Source of the DNA: Hymenobacter glacialis
GTDB lineage: Bacteria > Bacteroidota > Bacteroidia > Cytophagales > Hymenobacteraceae
Reading direction: 5' to 3'
Length of the DNA: 64,000 bases
Assembly (NCBI RefSeq): GCF_001816165.1
Contig: NZ_MDZC01000068.1
Coordinates: 62,001-126,000, forward strand
In this document: positions 49,422-59,157 of the stretch, piece after piece
Layout: each line of letters starts with the position of its first letter
Numbering within the stretch: position 1 is the first letter of the stretch
Notes under the pieces: model-generated
What the model saw: only the letters and a program-made list of their open reading frames with translations
The model's database searches: none
Told to the model about the DNA's origin: nothing
Translations under genes and position numbers: made by a program

Positions 49422-52400
49422 CTATTTGATTACCTCGAACCAGTTCTTCACACTGCTGCCGTTGGGCAGTTTCAGGAGGTAGTAGTAGGTGCCGGCCGGG
49501 GTTTTGTCGTCGCCGCCCCAGTTGTTCTGGTAGTTGGTGGTGCTGTACACCTCCCGGCCCCAGCGGTTGAACACCGTGAACGTGTTGCCGGGATACAGCT
49601 GCACGTTGTCGATGACCAGCACGTCGTTCTTGCCGTCGCGGTTGGGCGTGATGACGTTGTAGGTGCTGACGGCATTGGCAAAGTCTACGCCGGCCTCGTT
49701 GGAGTTGGACAGGAGGGGAGCAGTGCCCGTGCTCACGGCCACCACCCGGAAGTCCTGCCGGAAGCCCGCGCCGGTGATGGCACCGGGCTCGCCGTTGGCC
49801 ACGGTGGCCTGCCGGGCGCTGGCGGGCACGGTGCTAATGAGCACCGGCGAGCCGCCGTCGATGCGCCGGAAAATGCGGTATTCCGCTACCGGGAAGCCTA
49901 CGTAGGCGTTCCAGGCGAGAGCGGTGCTGCCCTGGTCGCGGCCGCCGGTGCCGGGCGTGGCGGCGTTGGTGGCCGTGAGGCGCACGGTCTGGGCCAGGGT
50001 GCTGAGCACGGAGGTGGTGCAGCCGTTGGCCAGGTCCAGCTGGTATTCGTAGGAAGTGCCGGCCGCGTCCACAGCGTTGTTGTCGGTAAAGGTGGTGGCT
50101 GAGGCGGCTACCGTGCCCACCGCAGTGAACGTGCCGGTGCCCGCCGCCCGGCGCAGCACGCGCACCGGGTTGGGGGTGTTGGCGCTGTTGGGCGCGCTCA
50201 GGGTCAGGATAATGCGGTTGTTGGAAGCGGCATCTACCGAAGCGGCGCGCAGCGTGATGCCGGGATTATCCAGCAAAACGGTGCGCGTGGCAGCTGGCCC
50301 GGCGCAGGAAGCCGGCGCGGCCGTGATTTCAACGGCGCTCACCGAGTACGGCCCGGAGGCATTGAAGAGCACCGTTACCTGGCTGCTGGTACCGCCGGCC
50401 GTAACGGTGCCGCCCACCACCGTCCACTGGAAGCTGGAGGAGGGAGCGGCATTGGCAATGGCGTAGTTCTGGGGCGCGGCGGTGTTGCACACGAAGCCGG
50501 AGCCCGAGATGACCGGCGCCACCGGAGTAGGATTCACGGTGAAAGGCGTGCTAATAAGAGGCCCTACGCAGCCGCTGACGGAGGTTTCGCGCACTGTGAG
50601 GGCGTAGGTGCCGGGCGCGGGCAGGGTGCTCAGCACACGGCTGTTGCCGGTGCCCGCCAGGGCCGTGCCGTTGAGCTCAAACACATAAGTAGAACCCACA
50701 AAGCCGCCGGGCAGGGAGAACGTCACCGGGCCGTTGGTCTGGCACACCCGCACCGGGCTCACGAGGGCCAGCGTGCGCGGCGTGGGGTTAATCAGCACCT
50801 TGAGGGTATCAGAAATGCCCCGGCAGATGCCGCCGGCGGGGTTGCTGGTTTCCGTCACCACAATCCGGCCGATGGTGGGCACGGCCACGGGGGCCCAGCT
50901 CACGGTCACCGTGTTCTGCGCGGTGCTCACCTGCGTGCCGCCGATTATCTCCCAGGAATAGCTGGAGCCGTTGGCAAAGGCCCCGCTGCGGTACGTATAA
51001 GGCCCATCGGCCTGGCAGATGGAGCGGGGCAGCGGGGCCACCGCCGCGATATCGCCGGGGCCAGTAGGCCGCACGGTTTGCAGGCGCTGGTTGATGATGA
51101 CCGGCAGCGTGGTAGTGTCCGAAGAGCAGCCCTGCGCATTCCGGCGAAACACCTTGAGGAAGGCGCCGGTGCTGGCCGCGCCCCAATTCACGGTAATGGC
51201 CGGCGTGCCCTGCCCGCTGGCAATGGTGCCGCCGCTTATCAGCCAGGTGTAGGCCGTGGCGGCCGGCGTGGGCACGGAGTAGGCCAGGCCCACCACGGTG
51301 GGGCACACCGAAGCCGGGCCGACGATGGCCTCCGGAGCCGGGCGCGGGTTCACGGTAATGGTCACGGCATCGGTGCTCACGCAGCCTGCCGCCGAGGTCA
51401 CGGTCACCGTCAGGGTAACGGTGATTGGCACGGAGGTGAGGTTAACGCCCGTGAATACGGGCTGGGCGGAGGTGGCACTGCTCAGGCCTGCGGCCGGGCT
51501 CCAGCTGTAGGTGTAGCCGGCGCGGGCCGGGGCACCCAGCGTCACGCGCTGGCGGTCGCACACGGCCGCATCGGGACCCGCCTCAGCAATGGGCGAAGGG
51601 TTGACCGTCACGGTCACGGTGCCGGTGCTGGTGCAGCCGTTGGCCGTGGTGGCGGTGAGGGTGTACACCTGGGTGAGCGCCGTGGTGCCGGTGTTGGGCA
51701 GCGTCGCGGTGGGCTGGGCGGTGGTGGTACTGCTGAGGCCCACGGCCGGGCTCCAGCGGTAGGTGATGCCCGCCACTGCCGGCGCGCCCAGCGGGGCCGA
51801 GGGCTCATTGGGGCACACGCTGCGGTCAGGGCCGGCGTTGGCGGTGGGCAGGGGCGTGACCGTGACGGTGGTGCTGGCCGCGATGGTGCAGGTGCCATCG
51901 GTGCCCACCACGGTGTAGGTGGTGGTGGCGGTGGGCGTCACGGTGAGGGTGGGGCCGGTGCTCGTCTGGCCGCCGCCGCTCCAGGTGTAGGTAAGGCCGG
52001 CCGGGCCCGCCACGGAGAGCGTGGAAGAGCTGCCGATGCAGATAAGCGCGGCGCTGGGCGTAACGGTCAGGGGCGGAATTGGGCGAATGTCGATGGCCTT
52101 GACCACCGAATCGGTGGGGCAGCCGCGCGAGGAGATGCCCTTGAGCACCAGCTGGCCGGTGGTAGCGCCGTTGGCCCACGTGACCTGCACGGCACTGGTG
52201 CCCTGCCCGCCGGTGATGGTGCCGCCCACGGCCCGCCAGCTGTAGGAAGCGGGCACAGCACCGATGGCCGTATAAGTGCGCGCCACCGACGTTTCGCAGA
52301 TGGTATTCGGCCCGGCAATGGAATCGGGGCCGGCGGCCCGCGTCACGGTGATGCGGAAAATGTCGGAGGCCAGGCGGCCGCCGCAGCCGTTGTCTTTCAC

Positions 52401-53645
52401 CGTCACGCCCAGGTCGTAGGCCTGGTCGCGGGCGTTGCCGCACACGGAATTGAACACAAACGTGCCGCTGACCGTGCCGGTGCCCGAGGCCGTGGCCGTG
52501 CCAGTAAGGTTGCCGGGCTGCACGGTGCCGGTATTGCCGTTGAAGGTGGTGTTGAAGGGCCCGCTGCCATCGAGCAGGGCACTGTTTACGGTCATTACCA
52601 ACGGGTTGCCACTGGCTTGCGAGGCCGTAATGGGTATGCTGAGCGACTGGCCTTCTTCAATGGTGTAGTTGCGGGGCGTCGTAACCAGCGGGGGCAGCAC
52701 CGGCGGCGGCGTGGGCGGGCAGCTGGACACAACGAGCTGCAAATCGCGCCGCGTGGTGCCAATCAGTACTTCCCGCCCGTTGATGGTGCGGTATTCCGAG
52801 ACGTCCACGGCCACCACGTACAGGCCGTTGTTGCGGGCTCCGAACTTGGCAACTCCCGTGCTGGGGTTGATGAGGGCAAAGTTGCCCGCTCCTGTGCCGA
52901 AGGGATTGGTTACGCTGAAGCCCGGCAGGTAAGGAACAGGCGGCGGCAGTGGTGGGAAGGAGGTGGTGTTGGTACGAATGCCGTAGGGGCTGCCAAACGA
53001 GTACACCAGCCGGTCGCCATCGGCGTCAAACGCATTGTTCAACGTGATGGTGGTGTCGTTCTGGCACACGATGGCCACGGCCGTATCCGAAAACACCGGC
53101 GACCGGTTGGGAATGAGCGGCGGGGCCATGCTCACAAACAGCGTGAGGGGCTGGGCGGCGTTGAGCGGCGCGTTGAGGTTGGTGAGGGTGTAGTTGCGGG
53201 CCTGTTGCGAAAATACCGCGTAGTAGCCATCAAAAGACACGGGTAGGTTCACCGTGCGCACGTAATTGAGTAGGTAAAAGGGCTGGTTGGGGCCCACCAC
53301 GGCGCAACCCGCCGGAATAACCGGCCGAATGGGCTGGCCCAGGACGCCCTGGCGGGGAGCACTAAAGCTGGTAACCAGCGCGCCCGAAGTGCGGTTATAA
53401 ATCTGCACCGTTACGTTGGCCGGTGGGTTGGCCACGGTGGGGTCGATAGTCGACAAGCCATTGCTATACAGCGTCACCGTGACTTCGTACCGGAATGGCG
53501 TGGTGCCGGGGCCGTTGGCGTCGAGGTAGCGGTAGCTCATCTCGCCGCCCAGCAAGTGCGAGGCCAGCGCCGGGCGCGCGCCCACCGCCAGCAGCGCCAG
53601 CAGCAGCAATGAACCAAGGAGCTGCCGTAGTAAAGATGTTGACAT
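49422..53645 (-). CDS. Large secreted protein with Ig/PKD-like repeats and T9SS type B (gliding motility-associated) C-terminal domain
   Basis: 1407 residues from the ATG at 53645. The signal peptide is LLGSLLLLALLAVGARPALA. The N-terminal part has the conserved SHLLGGEMSYRYLDANGPG start seen in many Bacteroidota surface proteins. A long array of Ig/PKD-like domains follows, with repeated ITYRWSPAVGLSS, YTWSGGGQTS and WANGATTGQLV words. The C-terminal domain (YNVITPNRDGKNDVLVIDN, FNRWGREVYSTTNYQNNWGG, PAGTYYYLLKLPNG) is the type B sorting domain, linked to SprB-type surface proteins. Probably a cell-surface adhesin. The next upstream gene on the same strand is another T9SS cargo. Confidence 0.88.
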   Translation of the reverse strand: MSTSLLRQLLGSLLLLALLAVGARPALASHLLGGEMSYRYLDANGPGTTPFRYEVTVTLYSNGLSTIDPTVANPPANVTVQIYNRTSGALVTSFSAPRQGVLGQPIRPVIPAGCAVVGPNQPFYLLNYVRTVNLPVSFDGYYAVFSQQARNYTLTNLNAPLNAAQPLTLFVSMAPPLIPNRSPVFSDTAVAIVCQNDTTITLNNAFDADGDRLVYSFGSPYGIRTNTTSFPPLPPPVPYLPGFSVTNPFGTGAGNFALINPSTGVAKFGARNNGLYVVAVDVSEYRTINGREVLIGTTRRDLQLVVSSCPPTPPPVLPPLVTTPRNYTIEEGQSLSIPITASQASGNPLVMTVNSALLDGSGPFNTTFNGNTGTVQPGNLTGTATASGTGTVSGTFVFNSVCGNARDQAYDLGVTVKDNGCGGRLASDIFRITVTRAAGPDSIAGPNTICETSVARTYTAIGAVPASYSWRAVGGTITGGQGTSAVQVTWANGATTGQLVLKGISSRGCPTDSVVKAIDIRPIPPLTVTPSAALICIGSSSTLSVAGPAGLTYTWSGGGQTSTGPTLTVTPTATTTYTVVGTDGTCTIAASTTVTVTPLPTANAGPDRSVCPNEPSAPLGAPAVAGITYRWSPAVGLSSTTTAQPTATLPNTGTTALTQVYTLTATTANGCTSTGTVTVTVNPSPIAEAGPDAAVCDRQRVTLGAPARAGYTYSWSPAAGLSSATSAQPVFTGVNLTSVPITVTLTVTVTSAAGCVSTDAVTITVNPRPAPEAIVGPASVCPTVVGLAYSVPTPAATAYTWLISGGTIASGQGTPAITVNWGAASTGAFLKVFRRNAQGCSSDTTTLPVIINQRLQTVRPTGPGDIAAVAPLPRSICQADGPYTYRSGAFANGSSYSWEIIGGTQVSTAQNTVTVSWAPVAVPTIGRIVVTETSNPAGGICRGISDTLKVLINPTPRTLALVSPVRVCQTNGPVTFSLPGGFVGSTYVFELNGTALAGTGNSRVLSTLPAPGTYALTVRETSVSGCVGPLISTPFTVNPTPVAPVISGSGFVCNTAAPQNYAIANAAPSSSFQWTVVGGTVTAGGTSSQVTVLFNASGPYSVSAVEITAAPASCAGPAATRTVLLDNPGITLRAASVDAASNNRIILTLSAPNSANTPNPVRVLRRAAGTGTFTAVGTVAASATTFTDNNAVDAAGTSYEYQLDLANGCTTSVLSTLAQTVRLTATNAATPGTGGRDQGSTALAWNAYVGFPVAEYRIFRRIDGGSPVLISTVPASARQATVANGEPGAITGAGFRQDFRVVAVSTGTAPLLSNSNEAGVDFANAVSTYNVITPNRDGKNDVLVIDNVQLYPGNTFTVFNRWGREVYSTTNYQNNWGGDDKTPAGTYYYLLKLPNGSSVKNWFEVIK

Positions 53646-53763
53646 ACTAACTATTAAAGAGGGGGGAAGCAATGAAGAAGCAATTGCCCAACGGCCTACT
53701 GTAGCAAGCCGTTGGGCAGGGAGAAAAAATCGCTGGCAGGAATGAGGCGAGGCGCAGAGGGCC

Positions 53764-56034
53764 TTACTCGCGTACTATCCGCCGCACGGCCGTCTGGCCC
53801 TGCGCGTCGCGCAGGTGCAGCACGTACACGCCGGGGGGCAGGGCGCTCAGGTCAAGCTCGGCATCGGCGGCCGGGCCCAGGCGCAGGGAGGTGCGGAGCA
53901 CGGTGGCGCCCAGCACGTCCTTCACCTCAGTGGCATAGGGGCCGGCCGCGCGGGCATCGGGCAGGCGCAGGCGCACGCGGCCATCGGCCGTGGGATTGGG
54001 GAAGATACCGAGGGCGGGCAGGGCCTGGGCGGCACGGGCGGCCAGCGGCTGCACCCGCAACTGGTAGTCCTCCACTTCCGCGTTCAGCAGGTTCACGGAG
54101 CAGGGAGACGGCGTATTGGCGTTGGCCACGCTTAAAATGCGCATCCGGGTGTTCAGCGCGCTGGTCCGGGCGGGCAGCGCAATGCTGGCCGTGTAGGTGT
54201 TGGTGTTGTTGGGCGTCACGCCGGTAGCCACGAGTTCAGAAGAATCGAAGACCCCGTTTAGGTCGAAGTCAATCCAGACCGCCACGCGGTGGCTGATGGA
54301 CAGGTTGGTGACCACGACCAGGCTGAGCACACTGCCCGAGTTCACAATAATGGGCGACCCGGTAAAGTCGGCGTAGCCCCCGGGGGCATTCGCAGTGTTA
54401 TTCACAAAGGCCGGCAGCGCATTGGCCACCTGCACCGAAGTGGTGAATAGCGGGCTGGGCAGCGCCGTGCCGCCCGGCCCAATGCCGCCTGTGCCGTTGG
54501 AAGCGCAGTAGGTGAGGCAGGGCACGGTGATGACCACCGCATCGGGCCGGCTCGTGGCGTTGGTGCCAAAGGCATTGGTGGCCGTCAGGCTCACGGTGTA
54601 GGAGCCCGCGCCGGCGTAGGTGTGCGTGGGGTTCTGGACGGTGCTGGTGGTGCCATCGCCAAAATTCCAGAGCCAGGAAGTGGGCAGGTTCTGGCTGGCA
54701 TCGGTGAATTGCACGGGGTTCACGCAGTTCCCGGGGCTGTAGTTGCTGGTGAAGTCGGCTATGGGCGGCCGCGTGTTGGCCAGGGCCACCACGGTGTAGT
54801 CTTCCACCTGGCCGTTGGCGGGGCTGGTGCACGGGCCGGGGTTGTTGCCCACGGCATCGGCCACCACGCGCAGGCGCAGGGGCTGGTTGAGCACCGTGTT
54901 CGCGGGCAGGCTCAGGCTAAAGGTGGCGCCGGGAGGGGGGGTGTTCAGGCGCTGAAACACCTGCTCGGCAGCCGTCAGCACGCCGTCGTTGTTGCTGTCC
55001 AGGAATAGCCGGATGTCGTGCGGATTGACCCCGCCCGTGGTGATGGTGACCGGGTAGGCCGCGCCCACAATTAGCTCGGTGCGCTGCAGGCAGGTGAAGT
55101 CCTCGTAGCCCGCGCTGCCATCTGCCGATGTGTTGTCGATGGTATTCAGCCGAACGCGGGTGATGCCGTAGTTGGCAAAGTAGTTCACGGTTTGGGGCGA
55201 GCAGCTGGCCGCCTTGGGCACGGCGCCGTTGTACAGGATGCTGGTGGCGGCGCTGGTGCTCGTGCCCGCCGCGTTGGTGGCGCGCAGCGTCACGGCGTAG
55301 GTGCCGGCGGCGGCGTAGCAGTGGCTGGGGTTTTGAGCGGTGCTGGTGGTGCCATCGCCAAACGTCCAGAGCCAGGCGGTGGGCAGGTTCTGGCTGGTAT
55401 CGGTGAACTGCACGCAGCCGGTGCAGGTGGTGGTGCCGTTGGTGGTGAAGGCCGCCGTGGGGGCGCTGCTGTTGGCGGCCAGCGTCACGCTGTAGTCCTC
55501 GGTTTGGGAGTACTGCGGCGTGGAGCAGGGCGTGGGGATGGTGCCGTTGCTGAAATCGGCCGCCACGCGCATGCGCAGTCGCACGCCCACGGTGGCCGTG
55601 CCGGGTGGCACAATGCTGCCGGTGTGCAGGGTGGCATTATTGGAGCTGAAAGCCAGCTCGGTGGTGCCCGTGAATTGGCCATCGTTGTTGTAGTCTATCC
55701 ACACCCGCACGTTTTCCGGGCTGTTGGCGCCCGTGCGAATGCTGATGGCGTAGCTCTGGCCCACTACCAGTGCCGCGTTGGTGCTGCAGCTCAGGTCCTG
55801 GTAGCCTTCGGCCTGGCCCACCGAGGTGCGGTTGATGAGGTTGTTGCCCAGCGTAACGTTGAGAATGCCCATGTTGAAGGCCGCGGCTTGCGCGTCGCTG
55901 GCTCGGCCCGGCGTGCAGGCCGCGGGTACAGGGCAGCTCCCGGTTTGGGCCTGCGCGGGTGCCCCGCCCGCCGCCAGCAACACCGCCACAACACCCGGTG
56001 CAAAGCGGGACCAGAAACGTAAAAATGGGGCCAT
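53764..56034 (-). CDS. Secreted GEVED/PKD protein with type A T9SS sorting domain
   Basis: 756 residues from the ATG at 56034; the frame is open upstream but that part lacks a signal peptide, while MAPFLRFWSRFAPGVVAVLLAAGGAPAQAQ has one. Three GEVED modules (VWIDYNNDGQFTG, LFLDSNNDGVLTA, VWIDFDLNGVFDS, each ending in EDY) alternate with two PKD domains (WLWTFGDGTTSTAQNPSHCY, WLWNFGDGTTSTVQNPTHTY). The last 75 residues are a type A sorting domain (LGIFPNPTADGRVRLRLP, LPPGVYVLHLRD). Surface or matrix protein, ligand unknown. It lies 118 bp upstream of the type B gene on the same strand. Confidence 0.88.
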   Translation of the reverse strand: MAPFLRFWSRFAPGVVAVLLAAGGAPAQAQTGSCPVPAACTPGRASDAQAAAFNMGILNVTLGNNLINRTSVGQAEGYQDLSCSTNAALVVGQSYAISIRTGANSPENVRVWIDYNNDGQFTGTTELAFSSNNATLHTGSIVPPGTATVGVRLRMRVAADFSNGTIPTPCSTPQYSQTEDYSVTLAANSSAPTAAFTTNGTTTCTGCVQFTDTSQNLPTAWLWTFGDGTTSTAQNPSHCYAAAGTYAVTLRATNAAGTSTSAATSILYNGAVPKAASCSPQTVNYFANYGITRVRLNTIDNTSADGSAGYEDFTCLQRTELIVGAAYPVTITTGGVNPHDIRLFLDSNNDGVLTAAEQVFQRLNTPPPGATFSLSLPANTVLNQPLRLRVVADAVGNNPGPCTSPANGQVEDYTVVALANTRPPIADFTSNYSPGNCVNPVQFTDASQNLPTSWLWNFGDGTTSTVQNPTHTYAGAGSYTVSLTATNAFGTNATSRPDAVVITVPCLTYCASNGTGGIGPGGTALPSPLFTTSVQVANALPAFVNNTANAPGGYADFTGSPIIVNSGSVLSLVVVTNLSISHRVAVWIDFDLNGVFDSSELVATGVTPNNTNTYTASIALPARTSALNTRMRILSVANANTPSPCSVNLLNAEVEDYQLRVQPLAARAAQALPALGIFPNPTADGRVRLRLPDARAAGPYATEVKDVLGATVLRTSLRLGPAADAELDLSALPPGVYVLHLRDAQGQTAVRRIVRE

Positions 56035-56304
56035 ACGGTATTCGAATTGTAAAGAATAGAATTCAGTGGCTAAATATAAGCACGGCAGGGGCTCGCTGGT
56101 GCCGGGATGGGCCGTTTGCCGGTTTTGTTTTCCGAATCGCTGAGCGGCTCTGCTTCTGCCAGGTTGGTTGAGCGTCTGGGCCTGGGCCGGCAGGACGCAC
56201 GCGGAGCCCGGCGCACCTACAAAGCCATCAGCGGCCGTAATTTTGCCCGAACCCTTCTCATGCTGCTCACAGTTGCGGCGCGAAGCCACGGGTATTAAGC
56301 AGCC

Positions 56305-57108
56305 ATGTCAACTTCCACAGTTCTTATTACAGGCGGCACGTCGGGCATTGGCCGGGCGTGCGCTCTGGCCTTTGGCCGAGCCGGCTACCAGGTAGCCTTC
56401 ACCGGCCGCGACGAAGCCAAGCTGGCCGATACCGCGCAGGCGCTGGCCGCCGCCGGCATTGCGCACCTGGCCGTGCGAGCCGACGTGGGCGACGAAACCG
56501 CCGCCGAGCGCGCCATACAGGAAACCGTAACGCGGTTTGGCCGCCTCGATGTGCTCATCAATAACGCTGGCATCAGCATGCGCGCCCGCTTTCAGGACGC
56601 TGACCTGGACGTCATCAAGCGGCTCATGCAAACCAACTTCTTCGGCACGGTTTTCACCACCAAGTTTGCGTTGCCGCACCTGTTGGCCAGCAAGGGCAGC
56701 ATCGTGGGCATCAGCAGCATTGCCGGCTACCGGGGCCTGCCGGGCCGCACCGGCTACTCGGCCTCCAAGTTTGCTATGAACGGCTTCCTCGAAGCCCTGC
56801 GCACCGAGCTGCTCGACCAGGGCGTGCACGTGCTCACGGCCGCGCCCGGCTTCACGGCCTCCAACATCCGCCAGATGGCATTAGCCGCCGATGGCGCCGC
56901 GCAAGGTGAGTCGCCGCGTGATGAAGGCACCATGATGAGCAGCGAAACCGTAGCCGACGAAATCCTGCGGGCGGTGCAGCAGCGCAAGCGCACGCTGGTG
57001 CTCACGGGCCAGGGCAAATTCACGGTTTTCATGAATAAATTGATGCCCGGCTTGATGGACAAGCTGGTGCTGAATCACTTTCGGAAAGAGGAGAAGGGGG
57101 TGTTGTAG
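56305..57108 (+). CDS. SDR-family oxidoreductase
   Basis: 267 residues, classical short-chain dehydrogenase. The cofactor site TGGTSGIGRACALAFG, the NNAG motif (DVLINNAGISMRA) and the catalytic S...YxxxK (SIVGISSIAGYRG, GYSASKFAMNGF) are all intact. FTGRD after the second beta strand suggests NADP(H). The C-terminal end (MNKLMPGLMDKLVLNHFRKE) resembles SDRs that act on lipids or sphingoid bases, but the substrate is not clear. It stands alone, followed by a repeat hairpin. Confidence 0.88.
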   Translation: MSTSTVLITGGTSGIGRACALAFGRAGYQVAFTGRDEAKLADTAQALAAAGIAHLAVRADVGDETAAERAIQETVTRFGRLDVLINNAGISMRARFQDADLDVIKRLMQTNFFGTVFTTKFALPHLLASKGSIVGISSIAGYRGLPGRTGYSASKFAMNGFLEALRTELLDQGVHVLTAAPGFTASNIRQMALAADGAAQGESPRDEGTMMSSETVADEILRAVQQRKRTLVLTGQGKFTVFMNKLMPGLMDKLVLNHFRKEEKGVL

Positions 57109-57124
57109 GAAAGAAGAGAGTGTA

Positions 57125-57229
57125 AAATAGAACGTCATGCTGAGCTTGTCGAAGCATCTCTACCGCAGTAGTAATTCCTTACTTGCGCGGTAGAGATGCT
57201 TCGGCTGCGCTCAGCATGACGTTCTATTT
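57125..57229. repeat. GTCATGCTGAGC-family long hairpin
   Basis: 105 bp. The outer 20 bases of the arms (AAATAGAACGTCATGCTGAG) are perfectly complementary; the inner arms AGCATCTCTACCGC pair as well, with a loop around TAGTAATTCC. It lies between the converging SDR and S8 genes, where it could act as a transcription barrier. Confidence 0.85.
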
Positions 57230-57257
57230 GTCAGGTGCTCGGCCGGAGGGCGTCTTC

Positions 57258-58985
57258 TTACAGCGCCATCTTCTGCGCCAGCTTCACCGCCTCGTACATA
57301 TCCACTACGCCACCAGTTATGGAGAGGGTGGAGAAGTCGACTTCCTTATCGGAGCCGGGCAGCTGCACTTTGGTGCGGTGCACCTGGGCCGACTGCATGA
57401 TGATGCGCTTCAAATCAGCCGCAGTGAGCTTGGGGAAGTAGGCTTTGAGCACCGCCGCCACGCCGGCCGTGACGGGCGAGGCCATGCTGGTGCCGCTTTC
57501 GTTGCCAAACGTGCTGCCGGGCAGGGTGCTGAAAATGGCCACGCCGGGCGCGAACACGTCCACGGCTTTTTTGCTGTAGTTCGAGAAGTTGGCGGTGAGC
57601 TGAGAGTTGTCGCGCGGACCGGAAGCGCCCACGGTGAGCAGGTTCGGCACGGCGGTTTTGTCGATATAGAACGAGGCCGGGTAGTTGCCGGTCACGTCGA
57701 GGTTGGCGCCTTCGTTGCCGGCGGCGTGCACCAGCAGCACATTTTTGCCGGCCGCGTACTTAAAGGCGGCTTCCACCACCTCGCGCTGAGGCGAAAATTC
57801 CTTGCCAAAGCTCATGTTGATAATGTGCGCGCCGTTGTCCACGGCGTAGCGAATGGCGTTGGCAATGTCCTTGTCGCGCTCGTCACCGTCGGGCACGGCC
57901 CGCACCGTCATAATGCGCACCAGGTCGGGCGCGAGGCCCATCACGCCGAGGTTGTTGGCCCGCACCGCCCCGATGATGCCCGACACGTGGGTGCCGTGCA
58001 TGGGGTCGGGGCCCTGAATGTCGTTGTTGCCGTAATAGCGCTCGGTCAGGTCGTTGGGGTTGTCCTTCACAATGTCGGCCCGCGGGTTAAAGTCCAGGTT
58101 TAACGAGTTCTCCAGCAGGCTGCGCTCCTGCTTGGCACCATCTTTCAGCTCCTTGAGCAGGGCGTCGGCGTCAGAGGCGCCGGTCTGGGTCATCATGTCC
58201 AGCATGCCTGCGATGGCGCGCTTCAGGTTGGGGTCGTCAGTTTTGGCGTTGCGCAGGGCGGTGGTGTCCAGCGTGGTAGTGCCCAGGGCCTGCTTCATGC
58301 CCGCTATCATCTGCGTGATGGGCTCGGTCATGCCCTCCAGCTGCTGGCTGCGCTCGGTTTCGTCCTTCACGCGTCTGGTGTAGGCCTTTTCGGCTTTCTG
58401 ATAGAGCGCAAAATCCGCTTTTTCAGCGGGCTTCACAGTAGCGGCGGTTTTGCCTTTGAAGCGCTGGCGGCCGGCGGCCACGATGCGCGTCATTTCCAGG
58501 GTTTCGGCGTTCACGTTGCGGCCGTCGGTGCCGCCCAGGAAGTTCCAGCCGTGCACGTCGTCGATGTAGCCGTTCTTGTCGTCGTCGATGCCGTTGCCGG
58601 GTATTTCCCGGACATTCCGCCACAGCACGGACTTGAGGTCGACGTGCGCCGTGTCGATGCCCGAGTCGATAACGGCCACGATTACGGGCTGGGGCGTGAG
58701 GTTTTTCAGCAGCTCGCCGTAGGTGCGGGTGGCGGCTACGCCGGGCACCTTGTCCAGCCGCGGGTCTTTCAAATACCACTGCGAGGAGCTGAGGTCGCCC
58801 ACCGGAGCCGGTTTGGGCGGCGTCGACATTACCCCCGGCGTGGTGGCCACCGCCGGCGCAGGAACCGGGGTGCTAATGGTAGTAGAGCCCGCGGCCGTGC
58901 TGGCCTGGGGGCGGCGGGCACACGAAGAAAGAAGCGTAGCGGCCAGCAACACCGGCAGCGACACGCGAGAAAGGTATAGCGTCAT
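57258..58985 (-). CDS. S8-family (subtilisin-like) peptidase lipoprotein with a large insertion
   Basis: 575 residues. The signal peptide SLPVLLAATLLSSCA ends in a lipobox (C22). The catalytic triad is D107 (VIVAVIDSGID), H330 (MHGTHVSGIIGA) and S500 (NESGTSMASPVTAG), with N423 (AAGNEG) for the oxyanion hole. About 170 residues (155-325) separate the Asp and His regions, rich in charged helices (FALYQKAEKAYTRRVKDE); most subtilases have about 35 residues there. A calcium-type GNGIDDDKNGYIDD segment precedes the insertion. It probably cleaves proteins at the cell envelope. No sorting domain follows. Confidence 0.88.
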   Translation of the reverse strand: MTLYLSRVSLPVLLAATLLSSCARRPQASTAAGSTTISTPVPAPAVATTPGVMSTPPKPAPVGDLSSSQWYLKDPRLDKVPGVAATRTYGELLKNLTPQPVIVAVIDSGIDTAHVDLKSVLWRNVREIPGNGIDDDKNGYIDDVHGWNFLGGTDGRNVNAETLEMTRIVAAGRQRFKGKTAATVKPAEKADFALYQKAEKAYTRRVKDETERSQQLEGMTEPITQMIAGMKQALGTTTLDTTALRNAKTDDPNLKRAIAGMLDMMTQTGASDADALLKELKDGAKQERSLLENSLNLDFNPRADIVKDNPNDLTERYYGNNDIQGPDPMHGTHVSGIIGAVRANNLGVMGLAPDLVRIMTVRAVPDGDERDKDIANAIRYAVDNGAHIINMSFGKEFSPQREVVEAAFKYAAGKNVLLVHAAGNEGANLDVTGNYPASFYIDKTAVPNLLTVGASGPRDNSQLTANFSNYSKKAVDVFAPGVAIFSTLPGSTFGNESGTSMASPVTAGVAAVLKAYFPKLTAADLKRIIMQSAQVHRTKVQLPGSDKEVDFSTLSITGGVVDMYEAVKLAQKMAL

Positions 58986-59157
58986 AAATCGGGAAAAGGC
59001 CGCGTAAAAGCAGCCAGGGTAAGTGGTAAAACCAAACTATCCGCAAATGAAGTTCAGTGCAGCTAAAAACGCGCATCCTAAGAGGATGTTGCGCGCCGCC
59101 CACCGGCCCGACTGGTTAAAGTTTCCGACCGGATGCAATAAGAACAGCACCCTTGGC

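Noticed and set aside
51078-53246. A 722-codon open frame opposite the T9SS type B gene
   Set aside because: High GC makes long antisense frames common. The translation is low-complexity Gly/Ala/Arg/His, and the minus-strand gene has clear domains.
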